Translations under genes and position numbers: made by a program | In this document: positions 11,690 through 23,584 of the stretch, in pieces | How the letters are laid out: every line of letters starts with the position of its first letter | Position numbering within the stretch: position 1 is the stretch's first letter | Source of the DNA: Saccopteryx bilineata | Taxonomy: Eukaryota > Chordata > Mammalia > Chiroptera > Emballonuridae | DNA: 64,000 nucleotides | Reading direction: 5' to 3' | Assembly: GCF_036850765.1 (NCBI RefSeq) | Contig: NC_089493.1 | Coordinates: forward strand, 194,884,706 to 194,948,705 | Notes under the pieces: generated by a model | Seen by the model: the letters and a program-made list of their open reading frames with translations, nothing else | Told to the model about the DNA's origin: nothing | Database searches by the model: none

Positions 11690-13960
11690 AGCCAGAAACA
11701 CCACAGGACCCTCGACTCGTCAAATCAAGGTGCAGCTATATTTATTCTATACCATTCTGGGAAGTGGATCTTCTAGAAAAAAAAAATTTTTTTTTCCGTG
11801 TGAATTTGAAAGTTGAAACCAAAAGGGGCTTCTGATGAGCACTCAGTCCGTAAGAACTAGACACCTCCTCCCAACCCCTACTGCTCCGGCTGGATTGGCA
11901 GAGCAATTAGATTGCATGCCCGTTCCTTAGCCAGCTCTGTTTTCTGAGTCTCTAACCGGGCCAGGCGCCCTGCTGTTCAGAATAAAGAGAAGAGCCGGTT
12001 TGTCTTCCTGACTCGATCATAAACGGAGTCCTCAGACATTTTGGGCGGGTCATTCTCCTTTACAAGGTAGCTCCCCCCAAAACAGACACGGCTAAGGGCA
12101 CCCTTTCCTGCCCGTGCACCTCCTTGCACAGGCTTCCGATACACTTCGTACAACACTTGTTTGTTTGGGTTTTTTGCCTTCGGACGGGGTCAACGCACAG
12201 CTGAAGCCACGGTGTGTAGGGGCAGCACGGCCAGTTCAAATCCAATCTCGCCACTCGGTGGGTGGGTGGGTGGCCTCGGGCACGTTATTGGGCTCGCCAA
12301 GCAGTTTCTCTGCCCACAAATTGGGGGAAGCAAAGGGGACTCCCTTGCTCAAGCTCACCCAGCTGGAGGAGTGGGGGAGCCGGGGACAGGAGAATAAATA
12401 CCGTTCGTGTCCCCTCCCCCATTTGGAAGCTGAGCAGACCAGTACGGCTGGTGACATCGCTGGAAGCCTCGGTGATAGGGACACTTTGACAATGACCCCT
12501 CGGCCACCTCAGAAAGGAGGTGAGGGAGAGGGGTGGTTGGTCTCTGCCAGCTTGGTGTGAGCTGAGGATGGGAGCCATGGCCACCAACAACACGGCCCGG
12601 TGGGGGCTGGCTGAACAGAGGGGGACCCCCAGCGGCTAGGGCCATCAAGGACACTGCAAGCTAACATCCCGGGGGGCATGGGATCTGTGCCGAGGGAGAT
12701 TTCTTGAGGAAAAGCATTCCAACTGGATTCAGAGGCACTTGAGAAAAAACCAGACCCCTTCAGATGCCCAGATCGAGTCAGCTGGCAGAGCCACACGAAG
12801 CATGACCAACCGTTAATATCCATTCAACGTAAAAGCCAGCTTTGTATGACTGGATCCCTTGTCCCCCTCCCTCCCACCCACCCCCACCCTCACCAAGAAA
12901 TTTCACACCTTGACACACATGAGGTCTGAAGAAAGAGGAATTGAATGCGAAGTACCATTTCGCACTGTGGAGAGGGGTACGGACTTGTGCCTTCTTCTCT
13001 GCAGCCGCCCCCGCCAGATATGTGAAGGGAGACTGCCTCCCCCAAGCAGGGGTCTTTCTCGTGACAGTAAAGCCCTGCGTCAGCTCCTCTCTCACAAGGA
13101 CCTTGTGCATCCGCTGGGGTCTCGTGAAGGTAAGTCTACCTGCACCACGATTCCTGTAGCTGCAATGCAGTTTGCATCACCTGGCACACAGAGGGCACCC
13201 CATGGCTCAGGAAAGCCTTTCCCTGACTATCCAGGCACGGAAGAGTTGTTTACAGGAAAGGCAGGCACCAACTTTGCAAACCCTCCTGTTGGCTTCCCCC
13301 AAAATAATTCATGCTCATCTGCGTCTAATAAAATATGGAAGCAATTTTACAGGAACATTTTGTGCTTTAGCGATTCATTTAACCATTTCCTCTAGGGGAC
13401 AAATCCTATCTTCCCATCCAGATGTGTGGGGAGTTCCGTGAATAAATCTGCGAATAATCAAGATGAGCGGCCCCTCCCCAAACCCGCGGCCCCAGGAGGG
13501 AGCTGAGTCTGGCTAATAAAGCACAGACGTGGGGGCCAACGGAAGTGACCCTGGACCCCGCCGCTGCTCACCATCTCCAGGTTCCAAGCACCCCGGGGCC
13601 TGTCCCCCTGTTGAAGTGACCTTGAAACTAACTGCTAGAGGAGCCCAGCGCCCACGGCACTTTCCTCGGAGGCCTTTCCTCCTCAGGCACGTTCAACCCG
13701 TCACTGGGCAGAGTCTCCAGAAAGGAGCGGCTTCCCACCCACCCACCCACCAGCCCCCAACTCGAGAACACGAAGAAGGACACTCAGGTGTCACGGCTAC
13801 TGCTGCTGTCCCCTCAGACGCCGCACACGGCCACCAGCGCGAGCAGCAACCCCCCCCCCCCATACTGCTTGCACGTTTCAAAGCTGATGCGCACAGGTGG
13901 GTCACCCCTTCCCGGGGCTGCCGATCCCTCCGCGCGCGTCTCGATTTTGTGGGTCACCAC
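11690..13960. other. Gene-free unique sequence
   Basis: Moderately GC-rich, with short (CCCA)n runs at 12255-12275 (as GGGT) and 13736-13754. No exon or convincing repeat was recognised. Confidence 0.5.
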
Positions 13961-13964
13961 GTTT

Positions 13965-14130
13965 TTTAATTAAACTTTTCCTTTTAATATCATTGTAGAG
14001 TCGCATGCCGTTGTGAGAAATGGTACGGGGAGATCCCACGGGCCCTTCACTCAACTCTCTTCCTCCCTCACGGGTAATATCTCGCAAAAACTGTAAGTCG
14101 TACAATATTGACTCTTCTGTTTTTTAAAAA
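13965..14130 (-). mobile_element. Old L1 3' fragment
   Basis: The segment with ACTTTTCCTTTTAATATCAT and CGGGTAATATCTCGCAAAAACT resembles the antisense of ancient L1 3' regions. It is short and diverged. Confidence 0.35.
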
Positions 14131-14200
14131 GGAAATGTAACATCTCGTGTCTCTTTGCTAGCATGGGATAGGAAGTCTATTTTCACCAGATTGAGACTCT

Positions 14201-14580
14201 TTTTTTTTTTTTTTTTTTTTGTATTTTTCTGAAGCTGGAAACGGGGAGGCAGTCAGACAGACTCCCGCCCGCGCCCGACCGGGATCCACCCGGCATGCCC
14301 ACCAGGGGGCGATGCTCTGCCCCTCCGGGGCATCGCTCTGTTGCGACCAGAGCCACTCTAGCGCCTGGGGCAGAGGCCAAGGAGCCATCCCCAGCGCCCG
14401 GGCCATCTTTGCTCCAATGGAGCCTCGGCTGCAGGAGGGGAAGAGAGAGACAGAGAGGAAGGGGGGGGAGGGGGGGAGAAGCAGATGGGCGCTTCTCCTG
14501 TGTGCCCTGGCCGGGAATCGAACCCGGGACTCCTGCACGCCAGGCCGACGCTCTACCACTGAGCCAACTGGCCAGGGCCC
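14201..14580 (-). mobile_element. Type 1 SINE
   Basis: A full-length minus-strand copy: T-run at the left, tRNA-like head at the right. The target duplication is AGATTGAGACTCTT at both ends. It has one internal 22-bp module. Confidence 0.95.
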
Positions 14581-15651
14581 AGATTGAGACTCTTGACTCC
14601 TCCCTCCCACTCTAAAACCTTCCTGACTCGACCACCCAGTCTTTCCTCCTGTGAGATGCCCCCCCACACACACACACAAGCACCCAGCCCCAATCTCGGG
14701 ACTCCTCTCTCTCGTCCTTGCATCCTCCCGAGTCCAAACTAGCACCCAGGTCCTGCTCTCGACCACAAGGACTCCGGCAGCCGCCGGCCGCCAATGCTCT
14801 TCAGTAGGACAGGCCACCGAATTTGCAGGCCCGGTGGAGAATGAACGTTTGGGGAGCCCCTTGTTCGAAAAAGTAGCTAGAATTGCAATATGGCGGAAGC
14901 ATGGCCTTAAACCCAGTGCAGGGTCCTTCCACATGCTGGGCTGTGGACTGCTCAGGCTGCACACCCGCAATGCCCACCCCGCCCTTCCACCAGAGACCAC
15001 CCAGAGCACACCTCAAGATGATCAATGCTGGGGCTGGGCTTGTTCACTCGATCTGACGAGAGTGAACACACACAATGGCGAAACCGAGGGCGTCGCAGTC
15101 AGGACCTGGAACCCGGCTGGGGCTTCTGCTCTATGATTTGGGGAGGGCTCAGGGAAGCAGGGCTTGGCTCTGGATTGGGCGCTATCGGGGATCAAGGGTG
15201 ATGCCATGATTGGGCATCTTAACTATTCTTATCCAGGAGGTGAGAAGGGCAAAGCAAGAGCTGTGATTGGTTTGTTTGTTTTTTGTTTTGTTTTGCTTTT
15301 AAAGGAGTCACATTAGCCAGGATGGAGGATATTTGGTTAATTTTCTGGTTTGGATGATGTCCAGGTTTTGCCTGTGTTCAGAAATGATTTCGGAGGGCTC
15401 TTGTGGCTGTCTTGATCCATCGAGATCACAGAGTGGCCTTGTCTGAGGTTGGGGGCCTGTGAAATTGTTTATGTCCAATAGGTATGTCCTACCTTCTCTC
15501 TCACCTGTCATCTCTGGCCTAGCAGCCTGCAACAACCCGCCCAACTCGCCTCCCCACCATAGGTCTGTTCTCCGTACAGTGTGGCCAGCGTGCCCCTGTG
15601 AAATCGGAAGTCGGATCACACCACCACTCTGTCTGAACTACCAGTGGCCTC

Positions 15652-16065
15652 TGTGGTGAGTTGAATTGTGTCCCCCCCCAAGAAAGATATGTCTAATTAC
15701 TTGTGAGTGTTACCTTATTTGGAAATAGAGTCTTTGAGATGTGATTAGGTTAAGGGTCTCAAGATGCTATAGGGGTGTCCTTCTGAGAAGAGAAGAGTGT
15801 GCAGATACACACGCACACCAGGTGGAGGAAACCAGGTGGAGACGGAGACAGAGATTGGAGTGATGCAACCACAGACCGGGGGGCACCAAGGCCACCAGAT
15901 GCAGGAAGAAGCAGGGACAGCTCTCCCCTGGAGCCTCTGGAGGGATGGTGGCCTGGACAGTACCCTGAGTTTAGACTTCTGGCCTCCAGAACTCTCCGAG
16001 TACCTTTCTGTTTTAAGTCACCAAGTTTGTGGTATTCGGTTTCCACAACCCTAGGAAACTAACAC
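15652..16065 (+). mobile_element. MaLR-type LTR, near complete
   Basis: It starts TGTGGTGAGTTGAATTGTGT, contains TTACCTTATTTGGAAATAGA, and ends with a CCTCCAGAACT block, TTTTAAGTCACCAAGTTTGT and GGAAACTAACAC. This order is that of a common mammalian ERVL-MaLR-like LTR. No internal coding region adjoins it, so it appears to be a solo LTR. Confidence 0.75.
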
Positions 16066-16768
16066 GGTTTCTTACTGGAATTACAGAAGAACCTCTAGTC
16101 CTTCCTGGGCCCCGCCAGACCCCACAGGACCTGAGACTGCTCTCTCCATCCTCACAGACAATTTCTCCCGTTCCCCCACCCACCCACCCACCCCGCCCCG
16201 TGCTCCAGCGCACCGGCCCTTTGCACATGCTGTTCTGTGACCTGGAATCCAGTCCTCTGATCTTTCCAGGGGTGATCCTTGTGATCACTTAGGGTCTCCA
16301 TGCAGGTACCCCCTTCTTCTGCAGAAGACCTTCCTTAGTTAGCGTGATTAAAATAACACCCCTCCGCCCCTGCCCCCCACCGGCTACTTACTCCCTACCC
16401 TGGTACTGGTTTAACGTTCTTCGTAACACAGAAATTACACCATTTATTTGTTCTCATGTTTATTGTTTGTCTCCATCCCCCCCACACACACACACACATG
16501 AAGGTTCCATGCTGTAAAAAAATAAAAGTAGAAATATAAACGGAGCCACTTTAAAAAGGAGCTGGAGTGCTGCCCCCTAGGAACTGCCTTGCTCGTCGTA
16601 AACCTTCAGATGTTAAAACAGCAGTATAACCTTTGCACTGGGCCTAAGGCAACGCTGTGTCCCGAACAACTGTTTGCAAAGATAACAAGAGAGCAGACAT
16701 CATGACTACTGGACTGATGACCACCAGACTGAACATTAAAAACATTGTTTAGAATATTATTTAGTTCA

Positions 16769-16942
16769 GGCCCTGGCCAGGTAGCTCAGTTGGTTAGAGC
16801 ATCATCCAGATATACCAAGGTTGTGTGTTCGATCCCCAGTCAGGGCACAGACAAGAATCAACCAACAAATGCATAAATAAGTGGAACAACAAATTCATGT
16901 TTCTCTCTCTCTCTTTCTCTCTCTCAAATCAATTCTTTAAAA
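16769..16942 (+). mobile_element. Type 3 short tRNA-derived SINE
   Basis: The head is GGTAGCTCAGTTGGTTAGAG and the B box is GTTCGATCCCC. It continues with AGAATCAACCAACAAATGCA and a CT-rich run. The terminal A tail is weak. Confidence 0.88.
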
Positions 16943-16994
16943 TGTTCGTTCATAGCGATGTTAGCTCATGGCACCTATAGAAATGCATTCCTTT

Positions 16995-17586
16995 GGCCTG
17001 ACCTGTGGTGGCGCAGTGGATAAAGCATTGACCTGGAAATGCTGAGGTCGCCGGTTTGAAACCCTGGGCTTGCCTGGTCAAGGCACATATGGGAGTTGAT
17101 GCTTCCTGCTCCTCCCCCCCTTCTCTCTCTGTCTCTCTCCCTCTTTCTCTCCTTTCTTTTTTTTTTTTTTTTTCTGCTCTTTTCTGAAGCCGGAAACGGG
17201 GAGAGACAGTCAGACAGACTCCTGCATGCGCCCAACCGGGATCTACCCGGCACGCCCACCAGGGGGCGACGCTCTGCCCCTCCAGGGCATCGCTCTGTTG
17301 CGACCAGAGCCACTCTAGCGCCTGGGGCAGAGGCCAAGGGGCCATCCCCAGCGCCCGGTCCATCTTTGCTCCAGTGGAGCCTCGGCTATGGAAGGGGAAG
17401 AGAGAGACAGAGAGGAAGGAGAGGGGGAGGGGTGGAGAAGCAGATGGGCGCTTCTCCTATGTGCCCTGGCCGGGAATCGAACCCGGGACTTCTGCACGCC
17501 AGGCCGACGCTCTACCACTGAGCCAACAGGCCAGGGCCTCTCTCCTTTCTAAAATGAATAAATTTTAAAAAATTTAAAAAAAAAAA
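16995..17586 (+). mobile_element. Type 4 tRNA-derived SINE split by a type 1 SINE
   Basis: The head reads TGTGGTGGCGCAGTGGATAA, then GCTGAGGTCGCCGGTTTGAA. It is flanked by AAATGCATTCCTT at 16981-16993 and 17587-17599. The insert occupies 17158-17537, after which the tail of the host resumes. Confidence 0.93.
17158..17537 (-). mobile_element. Type 1 SINE nested in a type 4 SINE
   Basis: A full-length minus-strand type 1 copy inside the CT-rich tail of a type 4 SINE. The target duplication is TCTCCTTTCT at 17148-17157 and 17541-17550. It has one internal module. Confidence 0.93.
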
Positions 17587-17814
17587 AAATGCATTCCTTC
17601 TATTGATGTAATTGGTCACTAGCCCTTTCTCATAAACACCCCTGCCTCTGCCTCGTAATAGGAACATTATTTGGGACCCTGCCTGAATCAGTGCCTCCCA
17701 AATAGCTATTCTTTTTGGATCCCAAATAGCTGTTTGTGGCTTCTCACTCTGAGCTTTTTATTTTCAGGGTGACAACGGGCTCAGGAACATTCCCGTATTC
17801 CCAGCGCCTAGAGG

Positions 17815-18030
17815 AGACGATTATTACTGAACAAACACATACACCATGTTTACCATCTGCCAGGTACTCTGCCGAATGCTGTACAAACATGGCCTCATCT
17901 AACCTTTATGAGTAAGGCATTTTACTGAGGAGGAGACTGAGGCCCAGAGAGTTTAAGTAACTTTCCCAAAGCCACACAGCTTGTAAAGTGGTGGAGGCAG
18001 ATTCAAACTCGGAACAATGGATGAATTTCC
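17815..18030 (+). mobile_element. MIR element
   Basis: It contains CCAGGTACTCTGCCGAATGC, CTCATCTAACCTTTATGA, GAGACTGAGGCCCAGAGAG and AAGCCACACAGCTTGTAAA in the order of the mammalian-wide MIR core consensus. Confidence 0.85.
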
Positions 18031-18039
18031 CTTGAAGGG

Positions 18040-19750
18040 CAAGCCCTAACCCCTAGCTAGCAAGTAACCTATCAGGTGGGAGGGAAAAAGGACCCAGGAA
18101 ATCTCTCTCGTGTCTGCATCTCCTCACCCACTCAGCCACCCTGAGGCTCTGGACAAGTGAGGGAGAAAAGAACAGTGCCGTGGAGGGTTCTAGAACAGCT
18201 CCATGACCCCAGGTGTGAGCTGCCTTCCCCGGGGGGGTCAGCCCTGCTCTGTTTCCATGCCCCTTCTCTCACCCATGTCTCTTCAAAGTGCTGTTTGCCC
18301 ACCTCTCAACCCACCCGAACCCCAAGGCAAGGGGTCCAAGTGTTAATTAACCAGTGGTCCCGCTTGGGGCACCTGGGTGCTCTCTGGACTCCTGCCCTGT
18401 GGACTCCGCCTCCAGCTGAGCAAACCCACCATGGCCTGAAGCTGTCCCTGGCACCCCGGCACCCCGGGGGTGTTCCTGGACCCAGCCCACCTGCCTCCAG
18501 CCACACACAGCTCCTGGGGCTGCCGGGGCCCACGGGTGTGTTCTTCTCTGAGTACTGACACTTCCTGGCGTGTTTTTATACAATATTAACATGTTGCTGC
18601 CTTGGTAAACAATTCCAGGAAGCAGAAACGAAGTGGGTGGATGGAGAAATCAATTTTTTAAGAAGGGAAGGGAATGAGATATAAATGAACAAGAATCCGA
18701 AAGGAGACTGAGCGGTGCCCGGGGAAGAAACGAGAGGTAGGCAAGGCCGGAAACATACCAGAGAGGAAGTCTGGAAAAAGGAAAGGGAGCTTGCACCCCA
18801 AGCGAGCCGCGGCCCCGGGGTCACAGGAGGAGAAACTGCCCCCCGTGGGCCTGCCGCCCCCACAGCACCGTTGGCACTGGTAGTGAGTCATCCGCCCACG
18901 GTGATTGCTTATTGCTGGTAAAATAATAATAATAATAATAATAATTCTTTGTTTCCTTCGGCATCCTCCACTTCCTCAGCAGTTCCCTCAGCCCCCAGAA
19001 GGCTGCACACAGAGGGCGCGGCTGGCCTGGGTTTCTGCTCGCCAGCGTCTTAGGACCTTTGGCCTCCTATCGGTTGTCAGAACTCACTCTCGGCGGGAAG
19101 CCACCCTGAGGAGGACACTCACGGATGAAAGACCAAGGTCACTCGAAAGCCTGGGTACCAAGCGTAGCCCCCGCCCCCATGCCCGTCCCCAGGCAGGTGG
19201 CCGCTTGGAAAATTCCTCCTTACAGAAAGCTGAGTGGCATTTGAGTCCCCAACTAAAAAGCCAGTTGTCTGCCCTCCGGGGAAGCTTCCCGTTGATGAGA
19301 ATGTAGGGGTCCACGTGAGAGCCACGAAGCCAAGTCGCAAGAAAGGGGTGGTGGGAGCCAGAGCTGGGGGGTCAGCGGGCGTCGCAGAGGAGGCAGGAAG
19401 GACTCTTCCGCAGTGACCGTGACATTGGAGAGAGACGGACAGACAGACGGCAGGAGGCTGACGCTGGCTCCTCCGCTCCTGCTCCCGGTGGCGGCGGCCA
19501 TGTGGGCTTCCTCCCGAGCAGCAGACGGAGGACAGCAGGGGCTGGCGGAGAGCGAGGCGGCAGGAAGTCATCATCACAGAGAGTGGGAGAGCGGGAGCCC
19601 CCGGGAGAGGGGCGAGCCCGCCAGGCCGCACGGGGCGCCCACCCGCGTGACATCCCTGAGCCTGAGTCTGAAGTGAAGGGACGCCAGCAGATGGCACGAT
19701 GCTCCCCACGGATGCTCAGCCACCTGGGTGTGGGAAGACAGGGGCCGGCT
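18040..19750. other. Gene-free unique sequence, locally GC-rich
   Basis: An (AAT)n run lies at 18922-18945. The part 19330-19660 is GC-rich, with a GGTGGCGGCGGCCATG word at 19488, but no splice sites or conserved protein follow. It could be a small regulatory or non-coding transcript region; nothing proves this. Confidence 0.4.

Positions 19751-19787
<37 letters not shown>
19751..19787 (+). repeat. (GT)n microsatellite
   Basis: About 18 uninterrupted GT dinucleotides, likely polymorphic. Confidence 0.98.
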
Positions 19788-19788
<1 letters not shown>

Positions 19789-19867
19789 CGAGCTGGGGTG
19801 TGCTCACAGCGGGGCCCCCACGGCAGGGGAGAGAGGTGAGGGGGTGGATTAAATAAAGGACCGCAAG

Positions 19868-20230
19868 GGCCCTGGCCAGTTGGCTCAGTGGTAGAGCGTC
19901 GGCCTGGCGTGCAGAAGTCCCGGGTTTGATTCCCGGCCAGGGCACACAGGAGAAGCGCCCATCTGCTTCTCCACCCCTCCTCCTCTCCTTCCTCTCTGTC
20001 TCTCTCTTCCCCTCCCGCAGCCGAGGCTCCATTGGAGCAAAGATGGCCCGGGCGCTGGGGATGGCTCCTTGGCCTCTGCCCCAGGCGCTGGAGTGGCTCT
20101 GGTCGCGGCAGAGCATCGCCCCCTGGTGGGCGTGCCGGGTGGATCCCGGTCGGGCACATGCGGGAGTCTGTCTGACTGTCTCTCCCCGTTTCCAGCTTCA
20201 GAAAAATACAAAAAAATAAAAATAAAAATA
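19868..20230 (+). mobile_element. Type 1 SINE with a short body
   Basis: This type 1 copy lacks the usual GACGCCCCGGAGGGGC segment and has a single 22-bp module. The duplication AAATAAAGG(A/G)CCGCAAG flanks it with one mismatch. Confidence 0.93.
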
Positions 20231-20234
20231 AATA

Positions 20235-21490
20235 AAGGGCCGCAAGTAAGGAAGGGAGTCATGCAGTGAAGAGATCGTGGGAACTCTGGATGCGGCCAGC
20301 GAGCTAGTGGGGGTGGAGGTGGGAGTGGGGGGCTGCTTGGCTCTCCTTTCTAGACCACGAGGGGTCCCGGGTGTGGCCATAGGAAGAGGTGGCCGGTCGG
20401 AGTGTTGGAAAGATCACTGGAGGAGAGGAAGGAAGCGAGAGACTAAGGGGTAGGGACGGCCATTCACGTGGGCCACTGAAATAAGATGGGAGGACAAAGG
20501 AAACCGTTGGCCAGGAGTGGAAGTCTTCAGTGAGTGACCAGAAGACCAACAGATGGCAGTCAGTCACCAAGAGGGACAGCAGGTACATGGCTTGGTTTTG
20601 AATGAGAAAGCAAGAAAAATGTCTCAGAAGCAGCCATGAAAAGTATGGAGGATACCAGCCCAGCTCCGATTCTGCAGGTTGGGGAGCGAGACGGGGCTGT
20701 GAGGAAAGAAAGGATCCGCATGGTCACGCATGGACACGGCAGTGAGCCGGGTACGCGGGAGCGGAACCTCCCAGAAGAGGCCGAGGCTCGAGGGGGCTTG
20801 CAGGTCGTAGGTCTCATACGCCGTCTTTCCAATCTGAGGAGGCGAAAGGGACGGGGGTGTGGGCAGGCGGGTTGAGTCAGATTAGAGGACGTGCAAACCT
20901 GGAAAGGGGAGGGAACCCATGAGTCGGAGGCTTGATCCTTTGGGGGCGGCGGAGTGAACAGGGCAAGCAAGGCATGACGGGAGTAGCCCTGCGTGGCCGT
21001 CCGTGGGAAACCCCGTCATTTCACACTGTGGGAGCTTAAAGCAACGGCTAGGGTGACAGCTCCCCGTGGTGGCCCAGGCGAGTGGAAATGATCTAGCAGA
21101 GTCATCTCCAAACTTGCACCTGGGGAACCGGCGGCAGGCGGCCCAGGCACCGTGTGCCCGCCGCTAAAGGGTTGGGGCGGCCCTGACAACAGTAGCCATG
21201 ACGACAAAGCCCAGGGGCACAACCTGTGCCTTCCCCATTATTGACACCTGTGGGAAGAGTCCCATAAATTCACTGTCAGGAACAAAACCCAAAACCAGCT
21301 CCCAATGTGAGCGACGTAACACCTGTTACCCTTGAGAAAGAAATGTATCTCCCTCCAGTGGTAGAATTTTTAATTTAGGAAAGATCTTGATTTAATCAAT
21401 GTGGGCAACAAGGTACCGGCATCAGAATTCCCCTCCAACGGTTTATTATAAAATTTTAAATTTTTAAATCTTAATTAAAAAATTGAAAGA
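20235..21490. other. Gene-free unique sequence
   Basis: No exon or known repeat was recognised in this stretch. Confidence 0.5.
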
Positions 21491-21494
21491 TTTT

Positions 21495-21890
21495 GCCCTG
21501 GCCGGTTGGCTCAGCGGTAGAGCGTTGGCCTGGCGTGCGGGGAACCCAGGTTCGATTCCCGGCCAGGGCACATAGGAGAAGCGCCCATTTGCTTCTCCAC
21601 CCCCCCCCCCCTCCTTCCTCTCTGTCTCTCTCTTCCCCTCCCGCAGCCGAAGCTCCATTGGAACAAAGATGACCCGGGCCCTGGGGATGGCTCCTTGGCC
21701 GCTGCCCCAGACGCTAGAGTGGCTCTGGTCGCAACAGAGCGATGCCCCGGAGGGGCAGAGCATCGCCCCCTGGTGGGCAGAGCGTCGCCCCTGGTGGGCG
21801 TGCCGGGTGGATCCTGGTCGGGCGCATGCGGGAGTCTGTCTGACTGTCTCTCCTCGTTTCCAGCTTCAGGAAAAAATAAAATTAAATTAA
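21495..21890 (+). mobile_element. Type 1 SINE
   Basis: A full-length copy with two 22-bp modules. The flanks AAATTGAAAGATTTT and AAATTGAAAGAATTT form a slightly diverged duplication. Confidence 0.93.
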
Positions 21891-21899
21891 AAATTGAAA

Positions 21900-22390
21900 G
21901 AATTTAATAGTAAATTCCCATATAACTCACCACCTGGATTCTCCAATTAACATTTTATTGTACTCACTTTATTGCATAGCTATCCGACTCTCCTTCCCTC
22001 TACCCATCCCACAAGCCATCTCTTTATTTTCGATGCATTTCAAAATGAGTTGTGACATCACTGCCTTTCACCCCTAAACACTTCAGCACACATATTGACT
22101 AGAGTCCAAAATTTGTTTACAGTCCTTTCTTTTCTTTTGAGGTAAGTATGCATGCAATAAAATGCACAAACCTGAAACATACCATTCAGTAAATTCTGAC
22201 AAATGCATACCCCTATGCAACCCATATTACCGTCGAGAGAGAACAGCACCGTCACCCCTGAAATTTCCTTCCTGCCCCTTGCCCATCAATGCACCTCACC
22301 CCTTCCCCCTCAGGCAACCACCATCTCTGACTGTCCCACCACAGACTAATTTTTGCCTGTTCTAGGTTCATGGAAATAGAACTCTAGCGG
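21900..22390 (-). mobile_element. Old L1 3' fragment
   Basis: The segment contains ATGCAATAAAATGCACAAAC and ATTCTGACAAATGCATACCC, which match the antisense of an ancient L1 3' region. Confidence 0.65.
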
Positions 22391-22469
22391 ATGGGTGCTT
22401 TGGTGCAGCAGTGTCTGACTTTGAGAAGCTGCCCACGTGGTTCTGATGAGCCAACAGGGCTGGGAACCA

Positions 22470-22610
22470 CTCAGGCACAGGCCCTTCTCGTGGCACAGAT
22501 GAGGAAACTGAGGCTCAGAGCGATTTGGTGTTAGGTCACAGCTAATGAGCTACAGACAGGTCTCAGAACTCGGGCCTCCTCGCCGACAGCCCCTTGTTTA
22601 CTGTACAACC
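22470..22610 (+). mobile_element. MIR element
   Basis: It contains CAGATGAGGAAACTGAGGCT followed by GGTCACAGCTAATGAGCTA and CAGAACTCGGGCCTCC, matching the 3' half of MIR. Confidence 0.8.
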
Positions 22611-22780
22611 ACGGGGCTCCTGGGAGAGTGGTTCTCCAACACGGGCATCATCGCAATCCCTGGGGGGCCGTAGCTCTGGGGCGGGGCCCAGGAATCTGCA
22701 TGTCTAACAAGTTCTCAGGCGAGGGTGATGTCGCTGGTGGAGGGACCATGGTTGAGAACAGCTGTTAAAAAGCCAGGAGT

Positions 22781-23168
22781 GGCCCTGGCCGGTTGGCTCA
22801 GCGGTAGAGCATTGGCCTGGTGTGCGGGGGACCCGGGTTCGATTCCCGGCCAGGGCACATAGGAGAAGTGCCCATTTGCTTCTCCACCCCCACCCCCTCC
22901 TTCCTCTCTGTCTCTCTCTTCCCCTCCCGCAGCCAAGGCTCCATTGGAGCAAAGATGGCCCGGGTGCTGGGGATGGCTCCTTGGCCTCTGCCCCAGGTGC
23001 TAGAGTGGCTCTGGTCGTGGCAGAGCGACGCCCCGGAGGGGCAGAGCAATGCCCCCGGGTGGGCAGAGCTTCGCCCCTGGTGGGCGTGCCGGGTGGATCC
23101 CGGTCAGGTGCATGCGGGTGTCTGTCTGACTGTCTCTCCCCGTTTCCAGCTTCAGAAGAAAAAAAAAA
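22781..23168 (+). mobile_element. Type 1 SINE, first of a tandem pair
   Basis: A full-length copy with two 22-bp modules. The site word AAGCCAGGAGT precedes it (ending 22780) and follows it (ending 23180), where a second SINE begins one base later. Confidence 0.94.
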
Positions 23169-23181
23169 AAAGCCAGGAGTA

Positions 23182-23569
23182 GGCCCTGGCTGGTTGGCTC
23201 AGTGGTAGAGCGTCGGCCTGGCGTGCAGAGGTCCCGGGTTCAATTCCCGGCCAGGGCACACAGGAGAGGCGCCCATCTGCTTCTCCACCCCTCCCCCTCT
23301 CCTTCCTCTCTGTCTCTCTCTTCCCCTCCCGCAGCCAAGGCTCCATTGGAGCAAAGATGGCCGGGGCGCTGGGGATGGCTCCTTGGCCTCTGCCCCAGGC
23401 GCTAGAGTGGCTCTGGTCGCGGCAGAGCGACGCCCCGGAGGGACAGAGCATCGCCCCCTGGTGGGCAGAGCGTCGCCCCTGGTGGGCGTGCCGGGTGGAT
23501 CCCAGTTGGGCGCATGCGGGAGTCTGTCTGACTGTCTCTCCCCGTTTCCAGCTTCGGAAAAATACAAAA
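23182..23569 (+). mobile_element. Type 1 SINE, second of a tandem pair
   Basis: A full-length copy in the same orientation as its neighbour. AAAGCCAGGAGT lies on both sides (23169-23180 and 23570-23581), so the site word is present three times across the pair. Confidence 0.94.
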
Positions 23570-23584
23570 AAAGCCAGGAGTGAA

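Noticed and set aside
19330..19700. GC-rich patch considered as a second CpG-island promoter
   Set aside because: It is short, CpG density is modest, and no conserved exon or splice donor follows.
19868..19940. tRNA-like sequences with intact A and B boxes in many places
   Set aside because: They are heads of SINEs followed by bodies, tails and target duplications. None forms a stand-alone tRNA gene with proper flanks.
22822..23208. Recurrent 60-190 codon frames containing MAPWPLPQALEWLW-like peptides
   Set aside because: They recur in every type 1 SINE on either strand and are translations of the GC-rich SINE body.
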